DNA of 64,000 nucleotides, taken from NCBI RefSeq assembly GCF_019399895.1, contig NC_091878.1:3100001-3164000 (forward strand), read 5' to 3'. The notes under the pieces are model-generated. The model was not told the DNA's origin and searched no databases. It saw nothing but the letters and a program-made list of their open reading frames with translations. Positions within the stretch are counted from its first letter, which is position 1; each line of letters begins with the position of its first letter. Below, piece by piece: positions 51,001-64,000 of the stretch. The position numbers and the translations under genes were made by a program. This DNA is from Cardiocondyla obscurior. Its lineage: Eukaryota; Arthropoda; Insecta; Hymenoptera; Formicidae.

Positions 51001-54000
51001 CGGGGGCGAGACAGAATCCCGTGGGCCGAAAGCGTAATGGAGCTCGGTAAGGGTTGGGAAACCACGTCAATTCCTGATTTCTGAGTAACGAGAGCAAAAG
51101 GGGTGAAAAGGATATCTGAGTATTTTCCGAGTTAAAATAAAGGAAAAAAGAGATAATGAAATATTTTTGAAAGCAAAAGAGAACAAAGCAAAAATTTATA
51201 AAGCTTTTTATGTCGACCATTTCATTAATTAAATAAATATGTACACGTCTAATTATGTTTTTATTTTTTAATTTTTTCTAATAATAAATTTCTGCATTTA
51301 TCACGAGCAAAGGAATTTTTAATTTTGAAAAGCGTTTCGTTAAATTTAATTTTGCTAATAGATTCGTGTTAAACTGCTCCCAGCGACGTGGAAACTTATT
51401 CCGTCTCAGAAGGAGATAAATACTATACATAAATTTGTCTTCTCAAAGCAATCGATTACTCCTCTACTCGGGAAGCGTCTAGCCTCTCGCCGGCAAGCTC
51501 GAGTCGTGAAAACTTCGGCGAAGGAAATTCGGTCTCATCCGGGCAATTACCATTTTCAGAGGCATTGTTCTTTCACGTTGGAATAGAGGGACAATACGAC
51601 GGATTAGTCCCGAATAGAGTTTGGCGAAATTAGTCCGGTCTTTAGAGCGTCGTTTATTACGATACAATTTTCAATTTCCGCGATCGGCCGCGTTCCGTTT
51701 TCCCTTCTCCGTCGCAATCGACATCGTGTTCGATATCAATTTGTTAAAGTGCGCTCGAGTGCGGATTTGTTTGGTATTATAATGATAATTCGCGGACGTT
51801 ACATGTTATGTCGCGCGTTTCCGCCGCGCTCAAACGTGACCCTCAATGGCGGTTGAAGTACCATAAAAGAGATACAAATCTAAAGTATAAGCGATAAATT
51901 CGAAGCGGGAATACCTACATATCGCGATTAATAACGTAATTTAATTACGGGATTTGCAGATGTTAGATTGTAGCCTCGATAATTAAAATAATTGCATATT
52001 TGAAAAGATGAAGTACGAATGGTGAAACGAGCGACAGGAGAATCTCTCTTTTCCGATCGATTCGATCAACGCTGGCTTAGGATTATTCGATTGTAGAAAA
52101 GGACGTGGAAAAAAAAGGGTTGTCGTAAAAGGGGAATAATTTACTTAAGAAAAGAGGAAATAAAAATTCTATGTCGGAATGGACTCGAGAAACGACAGAC
52201 TGGTCGTAAATGCAAACGCTCCTGTCGCCGGGGGCCGTATACACGGTATTTAAAGGAGACCTTATCAAAAGCAGCGTAAGGTAATCCTATTTGTGATTAT
52301 AAAAGTTTACCGAAGGGAGCCCGGCAATACAATGCCACCGTTACTTTAAAAGTTTCGATGAAAAATCCTTTTCCCATTTAGGGATTAAAGTATCGGAACG
52401 CTGCCGAAGGATCGGTTTAACCTTCAGAATAAAGAACTGCAACTGTCGCGAAGTTATTTCCAGACGAGATACTTTAACAAGTGCAGCACTTTGAAACCGC
52501 TGTAATAATTAAAATATACAAAATTTTGAAGCTTTCTAACGTTAATAATAAAAAAGAAAAAGCGATCTCAACATTACGTTATTAACAATAAGTTATATTC
52601 TCTTCATATTGCAAACTTACGATTAATAAAATTGCTGTTTGAAAATATTTTTGTGCCTTTTAACAAACTTACATTAATAATTAAAAAAAACGGAGGTACA
52701 ATTTATTTTTTAATCGACATATTAAACTTAACATAAATTTAAATTTTGCAAATAACGAGTTGATATGATCTTGATTTTTCACAGTTAATTTTAATAATTA
52801 ACCTCTAACATAATTTGAGTTTAAAATGTGGACTTTCCAGGCGACGTGAACTTAGTCGTAATTTTGGTTATGAATATTTAATTCTGTCTACCTAAGAAAT
52901 GTATTTCGGAGATGTTTAATTTATAATTATAGTTTCTACATACGTTTAATATTTAACGTATACAAAGATTTGGCAAGCGCAGCGCAACGTATTAAATTAT
53001 CTAATTAGAAATTCCATTAGCGCGGCGCGGATTTTCAACGTAATTCTCAACCTAACCGTTGCTACCATTTGCTATTTAACAATTAAAATCAGCACGGTCC
53101 TCAATCATCAAAATGAAATGCACAACACGGTTAGAGCGGTGTTTAACGCGCAAATTAATATGGCGACGTTTGCTTAAAGGTTGGCTTTTTCCGCAGTTAA
53201 AATAATTTTAAAGAATTTTCGGCTAGATAGCAAGTTCAGTTTCATTAGGGAACAAATGTTTACTGATTCTCGTAGCTCCTACGACAAACCCTCATATATT
53301 AGGCGTCGCAAGGGCGTTTGGAGGAATAATTGCTCGTCAAGCTTGGCAGGTATTTAATTGCTAAGGTAATTAATTGTCTATGCCTCTCTCAGAGTTTCGC
53401 AAACAGAGCAACCCCGAAGCTCGTCTGTCGTCACTGTCGTCATCCTTTGCCCAGCCTTATTGTCCGTCATTAAGTTAAAAGGGCGACAGCTCCTAGCGTT
53501 ACGTACGTACGACAGCAGCTGCAACAACAGCGCAAAACAACCCCCTTCGTAAACGGTGGCTCATCCATGCGTTTTGTAAACATAGTCGTCATGCCTCCGA
53601 CAGTCTCGCATTAGTATGTGAGAGTCAGAGATTATCTTATCTATGACAAAGCTTTTGATAAAACTTGCACAGATAACGTAAGGAAGAGTTAAGATTAATA
53701 GGATACGACAATGAGTAAACAGCAGGAAAAAAAAGAAAAAAAAATTAAAACGTGGAAAAAGAAGTTTGCATTTAAGTAATCGCGTCCTTTAGAAAATAAA
53801 AAAGAAATAGTATTAATAATTAATAGAAGTAAATCGAGATTAAAACAAAATTGGGTTTATAACGGCATTATTTTCTAAATAAATATTACACTAATATATT
53901 TTTCTTAGACGCTAGAAAGCAAAAATGGCTTGTTTGTTCGGAGAGTATTTCCGAGATTACAACGATTCGTTCTCATAAAGTTTTTAGAGCCATTTAGAAG

Positions 54001-54400
54001 TATACCTTTATTCCCAACTTGGTAATTGGATCTGAAAATGGAAAGCCATTGTAAACTTAATTAATTTGAAAAATGCATTTAGAAATTAATTAATTTTCCA
54101 TCTTTTAATCTTCCCAACAATCGAAGCGAGCCCGTGATAAAAAGTGCTTAAATAAAATTTTATGTAAATTTATTTTGTGTTACACGTACGTTTGAAAAAT
54201 ACCTTCAAAAACTAATATTGACACTTAGCGATATATTTGTTATAACGCGAGAATACGCTGATATTTGATTTGGATGATAAAGCATGAGAAATACATTACA
54301 TTACAATACATTGCCACGGAAAGAGAGGATGATGTTGAGGGGGGAAAAAAGGGGGTTATGATACGAGAGCCGGAGGATTGATCAGGGGGTTGGCAGGACA
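48035..54400. other. Mosaic AT-rich non-coding region
   Basis: Nothing gene-like beyond short frames. The + frame starting at ATG 49192 and ending at 49503 is the cleanest, but a longer minus-strand frame overlaps it. A CT array lies at 50182-50203. 52.5-53.1 kb and 53.7-54.25 kb are AT-rich. Confidence 0.55.
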
Positions 54401-57400
54401 TTTATCTAGGGGGCTCTATCGTCCCCTGGAATTATCATATTTTTGCATAATGGAATCAAGCGCTCGTCGCGCGCACGGATACAGCGTGCTGTGTACCTTG
54501 GTACATCCAATGTAACCGAAAATAACGCGACTCGCCGTAAAACAAGGTTACGTCCGCGATGAGATTTCATCCGTAAAATTATACGACGTACGAATTTCCC
54601 ACCGCGGTTTCGAAAGTGGCAAAAAGATGATGCCAATACATCACGAGACAGCGTTTACGTTCGTCTTTACCATCCTCGGTGGATGGAGGGAATAAAAATT
54701 CTCCGCGATTAAAGGGACGATTAAATTACAATATAAAATTTTATATTTATACCTTTACGCCAAGGCGACGCTAAAGATATTACCCGCAAACGTAGCGATA
54801 GAGCTCCCCGATATAAAATATAATAATATGAATAATAGGAGTTGGCGGGGCAACTTTTTTTTTTTTTTTAACATTATGTGAAACGATCAAATTTGTTTCC
54901 GGCCGGGAACTTTTCGCGCTTTACGGTGCGCTTTTCAAATGTACTGTCGACTAATTTTATTCGGCGCTTTGCCGAATGTGATAAATAGTTTCTCGCGGGT
55001 CGTATATTTCTTTGCATCTTCGGTCGGAGGAAAAAAGGTTTCTTCGTTTCTTGGACATAATGTATGAAGCAAGCGCGGGAGAGACGTGGTCGAGTAAAGT
55101 ACGGATGTAAACGGATCCGACTTGCATTTGTTTGTACGCGTTGCAATCTAGAAACGTTATCGAACCCCGCTCGAACGCAAACAGCGGTACCCACGGGAGC
55201 ATAATGGAATTATTTATTACGGGCAAACAAGCCGTGTACGAACAACTTTCGCCGCGCGTTCGACGGGGGCTAAACCACCCCCCGGGCCCTTTCGGCTGAA
55301 TAAACAGAGCGAATCGCGAAGAAACGCTCCTTCGGGACTTCGATTCCGACGAATTTTTGTCATCAAGAAACTGGGATTTCGAAATGTTTGCGGATAGAAA
55401 AAGTTGGGCGTCTATGACTTCCGGAACCCACACAAGTACGAAGCTCGAAAGAATCTCTTCCTTTCCGAGCTTTGTCCGCCCCGTCATTTCTCTTTCTTTC
55501 TTTATCTTTTGTTAAAACGTTTTGAGATCAATAAATGAAATATGTTAGCATTTTCAAACGTTAACGCAGAATTTACTTTTTTTTTTTTTTCTTTTACATG
55601 AGCTTAATTTAATTTATTATTGAAATGTTGACTTTTTTTATAACCTGTACGTTAAGCACGAATAACTTTGCATGCTCATATTTTTCAATAAACGCACGTG
55701 CAAACAGTATTAAGCTGCAGCTAGATTAGAGCTGCACTTTTTCGTGATTAAAGAAGTGAAATGGCGCGCTGGACGGAACACTCGCACACGGGATAGAAAT
55801 AGAGAAACCATTAGTTATGTCGAGCGATGCAAAATGGCGCGCTGCAGTCCCTTTTCCGCCTCGCTTCGAGGGTCAAGAGGGATCAAAAAAGTCGGTAACG
55901 TGCGGGAAAAAATTGCTCTTCAGAAATTGCTTTGTAATTTACATCCTGGCAAAAGTGCTACGCGTTTTCCGAAGACATTAACGGCCCTTTGCGCGGCGAG
56001 TGAAGTTTGCATTTTCGTTTAATCAAGTATCACCGGCGATTTAATACAAAAATATTGATGTTCATGCTGAAAATGTTTATTTAATCGCAATCGTTTTTCG
56101 TTAAAGTGGCTTCAAATGCAAATTAGATCGAACGGTACGGTTCTCGAATATAAAAAGAAATGCCGTTTAAATATTATATAATAATTCGCATTGCGATTAA
56201 TGCCAATTACGGGACATGAAATAATGAAAAATCGTGCATTGAAACGTGATTCCGAACCGTCGGCGATGCGCATCCACGCGTACAACCGACATGCGCAACG
56301 TGAATGCGCTATCGATGCATTATGCACTTGGACGAAATATTCATGATTGCCGTTTTCCGTCATTCGCCGAATGAAAAATTAATATAAACGTCGATACCCA
56401 CTTGAATCGCATATCCGTAAGATAAATCGGAATCGTTTTTTAAACTGTCCCGCCTGTCCGATAATACAAATTTCCAAAAGTACGTGCCGGCAAGCGGGAA
56501 GTGACATTCTTAGCAAAATTTAGAGTCGCAGAATTTACGAACGCGGTATTTCGAGAACGAAAGGTAAAATTGGATAAAACTATAATAGTATTACGTATAA
56601 TAATAGTATAATAATTATTAATAATATAATTGATATAAATTAACAAATTTATAAAAGATATAGTGTTAGATTAAATAAAGTTAATATCAGATGCATAATT
56701 AGTACACGCTCGTAAAATCAAGTTGGTTTGATAAGAAAGCGGAGCGTGCTATATTATTATTTAGACAGAGCTTGTTTCGACGGATGGGAATTGTTAAGGA
56801 ACATTTAGCATGTCGCATCAGCATGTTTGGCGCCGGGGAAAAGCGTGCTCCTTGAATTCTCCACTGTGCTCCCGGGGAAAATACACTGCGAATTTCGTCG
56901 CGTCGCGCGACGTATGAGAATTATTTGTCAGCCCGGCTTTTCCGCGCTTCGCGAAAGTAGGAAGGTGACGCCCGGCGTATTTATATTCTAGGCGGCGTCG
57001 CAAATACACAGCGCTTATTATCAAAATTTATTATAAAACGCGCGACATTGTGTTAACCACACGGTTCTGCATTAGGATTAGTCGAGGCATGTATCGCCGG
57101 GACTTACAAATGCACGATAACCATTTGTCCCACGGAAATTTACATCTTTGTTTAGTTGATTCTATCTTAAAAAGTTGGACCGTTACGCATTTTGTCCAAG
57201 AATAGATGAACTTTTAAGAAATGAAAAAAAAAAGAATGTCTTACGAATTAAAAAAAAACTAACACAGATTTATTATTTTAATTACGTAGTAAAAAAAAAG
57301 AAAATTAATTAAATAAAGTTAGATAAATATTGTACGTTACAAAACATATAAAGTACTTCTAAGAATCGTCGGAAATTTAAGTAGGTATGTTGAGATGGGA

Positions 57401-60400
57401 GAATTTTTAGAAACTTTATCTCAACGTAAGATCTGCTTAAAAGGGATTAAAATATTTAACATATCGCGAGGCAATTTAAATGGTTCATTACATTAACAGC
57501 ATTTCTTTTTTCTCGCGGGGTTTACATTTTCTTTTAAACCTGTATGTAAATCCTTAAGTACCCTACGTGCACAGGCCGGCCAGAAAATTACATTAGTACA
57601 TTAGTTGGTATGTAACGCAGTCTTTACATTGTACCATTTTTACGGAATCTCCTCCTCCCTTTACCTGCCACATTTACATGGAGGTCGCGGGGGACGTGGT
57701 GCCCTTAAATTCTCATGCTCGGAGAGACGTTTTTCTCGGGCGGTGGTCCGGGGAGGATGGAAGTCGGGGGAAAAGAGGGAGCAGGCGGAAAAGAATCGCG
57801 TGGGGTGCGATGCCGCGGGCAAACAAAACGGGGAAACTGCATGAAAAACAGGCTGTCGCTTCTCGCTGTACGTGGTCGTGGTTTCCGGCGATCCTGCAGC
57901 CGTTGCTGCTTTCCCAGCGAAGAATGCGAAAATGGCAGACACGGGGGTACAAAAAAGGGGATGGAAGGCGCCGCAACAAATGCGCCGAGTCCAACGTGAA
58001 AGGGCCTGCTTTCATCCTTTCTCCGGCTCCTCGTCCTCCTCTGTCATTCCATTATTTTCATTGATTACACCACACATGCATAGATTTTTTAAAAAGTAAA
58101 ATTAATAGAAGCGATAATCGTTCTATCATAATTAAATAATTGTTATTATAAATATAATACCAATTGTATAAGTTAGTGCCGTTAATACGTCAGTCTCTAA
58201 AATAATAACAACTGCAGTAATTAATATAAAATGAAATAAACAGTTAAATTATAATAATTATTAGTAATAAAATCATGTAAATACTGTTAACAATATTAAA
58301 TTAGTCCTTTTGTTCGATGACAATCTGATTAATCTCAAATGTTTAAAAAACTTTTTAGTTATACGAGCTTATTAGTTGCCCATAAACAGTTTTGCATTTT
58401 TTTTTTATATTAACGTAGGTAATTGATTTGTTGTCAGTACTCTGCCCTCGTCTCGCATTTTTTATTCCGCCTTTCCATTCTTTCCGTCTACCCTTTCATT
58501 TCTTCTTTTCTCGGTGTCAATGAGAAATGCCCCATGGTGCGAGATAGATATACCGGGTGGTGCAAATATATGAGCGGAATTATATGTTGCGCATGAGGGT
58601 GGCAACGTCTCTTCCGGTAGCCGGCGGTGCGAAATATTAATGAGAACGTTTTCTGCTGAGACACACTTACACATCTCGCAGCTGCGAAGTATCCCAGATG
58701 CTCGCTCCGATGCACTTTGTGTGTTCCGTCACACCTCTTTTTTTATTCCTGGATTTATGGATCGCGTTTTTGCCACGAGAATTGAATACGTATTCTTCTT
58801 TAAATGGACAAGGTGTCAAGGGCTCGAAGGCTAGTGTTTTTGTCATTTAAAGCTTCTGAAGTATGGCAACGATTTTTCATACCCGAATAACATGAAAAGA
58901 AGGAAAACATATAAATTAAAATTGAGAAAAACTATATTACATTTCAAATCATAAATAATTCGAGACTGTCTTAGAAATATTTATTAAAAAAAAATTTAAG
59001 GTTTAAAAGTTTTAGGTTTTATTTTAAAAGGATGAAACAAGAGTTTTGATAAAAAAGAAAAATTAGAAAAATTTAATTTATAATATTAATTACAAAAAAA
59101 ATTTTCTAAACTTGAACACTAAAGAGTTACTCGTTGCTTTTAATCAGTATTTCTTTGATTCGCGTATTTTACGCTCATTTTTCAAGAGTTAAGATGTGTG
59201 TGCTAGTTTTCTTCGCGCTGTCCCTTCCGGCCGGTCGCAATCTCGCTCGACCAGAGTATGAAATATTTTCGCAATTTTTTCACAACTACGCGGACATTTT
59301 CTCACTTCCTATCTCTCTGGTGTCCTGCGAGGAGAAAGAATTCGTTCGTCCCTAAACGATTTTACGGCGCGCTATACGGAGGCGCCGAGTTTACAAAGCA
59401 CATACATATGGATGCGTATGTCACGAGAAGGATCTTTCGGCCAAAACAGGTTTGGGGATCAAAGGCCGCGAGGATTGGAGGCTACAAGGGTGAAATGTAC
59501 TTGGTTCTACGTGAAATCTGGTATTCAAAGTCCGGGCTGTGTAAAGCCACTCGGTCCGACTGTGCTGGAATTATCGGCATCCCAGGTTCTCAGATTTCCA
59601 CCCCCGCAAAGAATTAGAAAATAAATAACGTTAAACTTTAAAAAAATATTTAAAAGTTAGAAAAACTTGTTTAAATAAAAATAGGAGGTTGGAGAAAATT
59701 TTTTTTTAAGTATCTTCTAATTTAGAGAATTAAAATTTTATTATTTGAAACTAGATTATTAATTTCAAAATTGACAGATTACCGCGGGATTGACTTTTTT
59801 GGAGCACGGTATATTGGGTGTATTATAAATACAAGTTGCTCTTGTTTCCTCCTTTCTGCAAAAGTGGTAGGGAACTGGCAAAGTGGCCGACATTGTGCTG
59901 CACAAATTTTTATATTAAATTTTCATCTACGAAGCACGCGACGGACAGATGAAACTTTCTGAATTGGACGACATGTCTTTTATTGCGTTAGGCAAGCGAA
60001 ATACTTGTATAGCATGTGACGTGCTTATTCGTTCACATGCGACCCGAATATATCCCGCGCAGAATGAGGGACTAAAAATAATTACGCAATTAAATTATAC
60101 GTTCAAGCGATGTTGATGACTGCAACTAAAATAATTGGCCCTTTATTTAAAATCAGCGTGTCGTAATCTTTTGGAGAGGATCGATAACGCGCAATGATTA
60201 AAATACTGATAACGGATAATGCGTAAAGACATGCTAAAGTGAGGACGACAGGAAATTGAAAATCGCGTAGAAATTATAATAAATATAACGAGCAAATATA
60301 ATAATAACGGTAAAATTATATCCATAATGATAATGACGAATAATGATAATGGTAGTACTTTTATTGCACGAAAAGAGTGATTGAGTATATTAATTATTAT

Positions 60401-63400
60401 GCTAATTAAAAATTTCTAAAGCAAAGTTTACATGAATAATATTTCCAAGAGACTTCATCTCATTGTGCGCGGCTCTTGCCCTTTGCTTATCGTGCATCCA
60501 GTGTACTTTATCGACCACTCGTTATACTTGCACGCAAACACGCGACATTTATTCTCTCGCCGTGTTAATCCTTTCAGTCTCTATTTGTTCGAAGAAAAAT
60601 CTGAGTATTCTCAAATAAAAAAAGTTGCTTTCGTTATTAAATTTTTTTTTCGGAATCCATATAATAATTTAAGGCAGATTATCCGAGATTTATTTTCTTA
60701 ATATTCTTGGTAGAATTTTGTTTGCGCTTCTATTCTTTTATGCGTTTACTTAGTTCGAGTAATATAATCGCATGTCGAGGAAAACTTTGCGAAGCTTCGC
60801 GGCACGATTAATTCTCAAGGAAGACTATTAAAAACTGACGCGCGATATAAAATACATGCTGCAAAGAGACGGCGAGGAGTTTCGGTTATCAGAATAACGG
60901 GTTTGAGGTTTCAAGTGGCGAAGAGTTAATAAAGGCGCAATAGTCTATCGTCGACAGGATGGAATCTATCACGCAATTCGGGCTCGTGTTACAGAAGCTC
61001 CGCGAGTACGTGTTACTGAATGTAACTCCGGCTATTCGTCCACGTCAGCCGCCAAAACCAATCTCGTTAAGGTTGTATTGTGCCAGACGCGGGATTCTCT
61101 CTTTGAAACTTTTCTACCGGAAAATATTTTTATAAATGAAGATACGTCTAATTATAAAGAGAGAGTTTTAATTACATAAGACTAGTTTTAAAACAAATTT
61201 TTTTTTTTAATAGAATTTCTTAAAGATTAGTGCAGATTTTTAGATTTTTAAAGAATGAAACATTTTTTTAGTGTTCCTACTATAATGATATAAAAATTGA
61301 AAACTGCAAAAAAAGTTTCTAATATCGCTTGCAGAGAAAGTTTCCTAATATTAATAGATCTAAAAAAAAAAAAAAATACATTATAAGTGTCTTTCAATTT
61401 TTTGTTTAAATTCCTAAATTTCTACGTCCTCGGATTTTTTAAATTCTTACGACACGAATTCTCGGTATTTCAAAACTCTCGAGACTCTCCCATCGGCATT
61501 TGATGCTCGATGGAACCTCGCTATTGTTATCCTTGAGCGTATGCAGGCACATTCTTCGTCCTGCCGGTCGACCTCTGCATTATCGTCCTTAAGAACGAAA
61601 GCGCATTTTCTTCGCCATCTTGAGCCTACATTTCCCTTCAACTTCTTTCGTGCACTCATGCACACGTACATCTACGCACTTCCCATGGGAATGCCGCGGA
61701 GAATATTAGAATACGAAAACGGAGAAATATATATATATATATAAAGCATGAGAGTGAGGTTTCAATATCGTACAAACTTTTCAGTCTATCTACGATTGCG
61801 TCGATTCTGGTCTCCATCTTATCGAAGTTAGCAATCACTGCTTTATTTCGCGTGCATATTTTTCTGTCGCGACGTATTCTGCATCGAGGTTTAATTCGCC
61901 GCGATATTGAACAACGGAATAATTTAATTGTCGATATTAAAATTCAATTAGGCAGACCGCGAGTTTCGAAAATTTCGCGATCGATCGGCGTGCGACGTCG
62001 ACGACGGCCGGGCAGACGTCGCGGAGGGAAAGGGATCAAAGACGTCTCGAAGACACTCGAGTTTCGTCGGTCGGAATTTCGAAATTCCATGACGCAGGGG
62101 GGTGGGATGGCAAAATAGATAGAAGTGAATTCCTGGAGGACGATTCATCCTAAAGTTGGTCTCTCGGTCGCGCCGGTTGTTGGACCCTTCCCACCGGCGC
62201 GAAGTTGCAAACTGACCTCAAAATAGGGTGTACCACCATGGAACTTGCCGGTCGCTCGGTCCTCTCAGCCCCCCGACTCGCAATGATACCAACACCCGTC
62301 GAGTTCGACGCGCCAAGTTTCGAGATAAATCGTATGTTCGGACGTTCCGCTTCCGTAGCCGGCGGCGTTATATTACTTGCTGAACTTTCCTGCCTGGTTC
62401 TTACTCCGCGCTCGCTGCTGGGAAAAAGCCGACCGGCCAGACAGCTCCCGCAAGATGAACGCCAACTGCCGCTTAACGACGTTCCGATACAACCAGCCTT
62501 GTGTCATTCTCGCTTGGGAAAAGGGGAAAACTTCTAGCCCTTTCCGCCGCTCGGAATGCCAGGATCATTGGGGAATAACGTTATCGAGTGGGTATTTCTT
62601 GCGTTAAGTTCTTAGATAAAGCACAGTCGCAAAGTACTATCGGCGGGTTACTAATTTCGAAAATTATGCTAAAAAATAGTTCTCACCGTTTGTAAAATGT
62701 AAAAATCCCATTTCGTAGAATATCAAAAGACTGCGGGAGCTTTCAACGCGAACGAGGATAAATTCGATCTCCGTATTCACCTTTTGGTGGCCAGCGCTGG
62801 CTCGCTCCGTATTATTGCGAAAATTCGCGAAAGGAAAGACCGAAGTCGGGTAGAGTAGAACTGAAATTTCGTGACGCAACGAAACCTTCTTCTTCAAGGA
62901 GTCTAATGCCCGACACAACCTACCATGTTGAAATTTATTTAACGTTGAGAGTTATAAAACTTTCCTTCATATATTATACAACTGTTTTGCATTATCTTTT
63001 GTTTTAAAATATTCAGTCTAAATATTCTTGTCTGGATTAAAGTTATGCACATTTGAAATTATCTGTTGTATTCCTAACAATATATTAAACGCAGTTTATT
63101 TCTTTTCTTTTTTTTTTTTCTTCTTTCGAGTTAAATAAATTTTTCTTTGTGCTCGAATTTCCATTTGCAAATTTCCCGAAGACTCGGTAATCGTCCATCA
63201 GTTTTGTTTCGCGCCTCAGGATATTTACATCACGTGCCGGGGGAATGTAAGAGTGTCGAGATAATGATGAATGAATCGTCGGGACTCGCAAGACTTCTGA
63301 TGCTCGACGGGGAAAGAAAAGTGGTCAGGTTGTCGCGAAGAATGGTCCGACGAAGACTGATGAGGATGAAGCCACGAGAAGGGTGGAGCCGAGTAAGGGA

Positions 63401-64000
63401 TGAGGCCGATGGTAAAAGAGATGAGACGGGAATTAAGTAGGCGGCGAGAAGCGAGGGGAAGCGCGGAGTCTCGGCTTTCCCCTCTTTAATATTTCTCCAG
63501 CCATCTTGCATAGAATATCGCTTAGTTGCAATCTGCCTTATTTTTCTCTTTAGCTACAACCCTTCGGTCTTTTCTTAGCGATTACATCTTGGTCATCCCG
63601 CAACATATGTTGTTCCCCAACGTTCTGGCTATTTTATCTTTCTTAAAAAAATATTCAAGTATTTCCAGCTATATCACGTTTAAAAATTTTACAAGATAAC
63701 CAGTAACAAAAGACTTATAAAACTCTATTCCATTATATTCGATTAAAATGATAAAAAAATTTAGTAAAGAAATTTAGTATAAAATTAATTATGAGTTTTT
63801 AAAAACGTAATGGCAAGGGTAACTTTTATTCAATAAAAATTCAGGTTTAAATTTAAACAGAAATTTTTTTATTCGTAAAAATCGGAAGTAACAAAATTTG
63901 CGATAAAAAAAAGTCAAATCTCAGAAAACAAGGATTGAAATCGATTCTTCAAACTCGAATAATATTCAGGTACGTTAAAATATTTGAAATTTTTACAAAT
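54401..64000. other. Mosaic non-coding region, no recognisable gene
   Basis: Contains the longest open frame of the window (minus strand, 54957-55487, 176 codons). It has no recognised motif, is crossed by another long minus-strand frame in a different phase, and is within the length expected by chance for 64 kb in six frames. GC-rich patches lie at 57.66-58.05 kb, 61.97-62.1 kb and 62.16-62.53 kb. T runs lie at 54855-54869, 55577-55590 and 63108-63119, an A run at 61362-61376 and a TA array near 61727-61744. 58.08-58.3 kb is strongly AT-rich. No RNA gene was recognised. Confidence 0.55.
55759..55844 (+). repeat. 13-bp word AAATGGCGCGCTG, twice, 73 bp apart
   Basis: Exact copies at 55759-55771 and 55832-55844. 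The surrounding bases differ, so this is not an obvious tandem duplication. The GC-rich core resembles E2F-like GGCGCG sites. Function is not shown. Confidence 0.45.

Noticed and set aside
54957..55487. Longest open frame (minus strand, 176 codons)
   Set aside because: No recognised domain, no splice or start context, another minus-strand frame overlaps it, and the length is within chance for 64 kb in six frames.

Overview
This window reads as nuclear DNA of an insect, most likely a hymenopteran (ant, bee or wasp). The evidence is indirect. GC-rich and AT-rich patches alternate, CpG is frequent even in non-coding stretches, poly-T/poly-A runs and short microsatellites are abundant, and eukaryotic splice signals with branch points are visible. 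No bacterial-type operon, ribosome-binding site or long ORF exists. The species was not identified.

No protein-coding gene could be recognised. Every open frame is short (the longest is about 176 codons) and overlaps other frames, and none shows a family motif I know. No tRNA, rRNA, known microRNA precursor or intact transposase was recognised. The window is therefore annotated as a gene-poor intergenic region or the inside of a very long intron.

Layout: 1-9.6 kb is mosaic AT-rich DNA. 9.6-12.5 kb is GC- and CpG-rich with a perfect CRE palindrome. 12.5-20.3 kb is mosaic. 20.37-21.33 kb is the 'A-locus', a segment with well-formed splice signals. 21.3-36.2 kb is mosaic, with a diverged 165-bp direct repeat (29.17-29.42 kb), a TATA-like box followed by an A-tract (32.6-32.7 kb) and a long TA array (33.8 kb). 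36.25-38.41 kb is the 'B-locus'. 38.4-64 kb is mosaic non-coding DNA with microsatellites.

The most interesting structure links the A- and B-loci, about 16 kb apart. They are diverged, collinear, same-strand copies of one unit: upstream flank, branch point, TTCTGTTTCAG acceptor, an exon starting near GAGAAGCTGGAC, a donor, an intron of 238 or 236 bp, then a second exon-like segment. At the B-locus the unit has expanded. It is preceded by two adjacent 455-bp direct repeats (about 95% identical) that carry part of the same exon module. A nested 35-bp minisatellite grew from the repeat boundary, and a further exon/intron copy follows downstream. The exons do not keep a shared reading frame, so the best reading is a family of duplicated non-coding (lncRNA-like) exons. 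This rests on by-eye alignment; transcription is not shown by the sequence.
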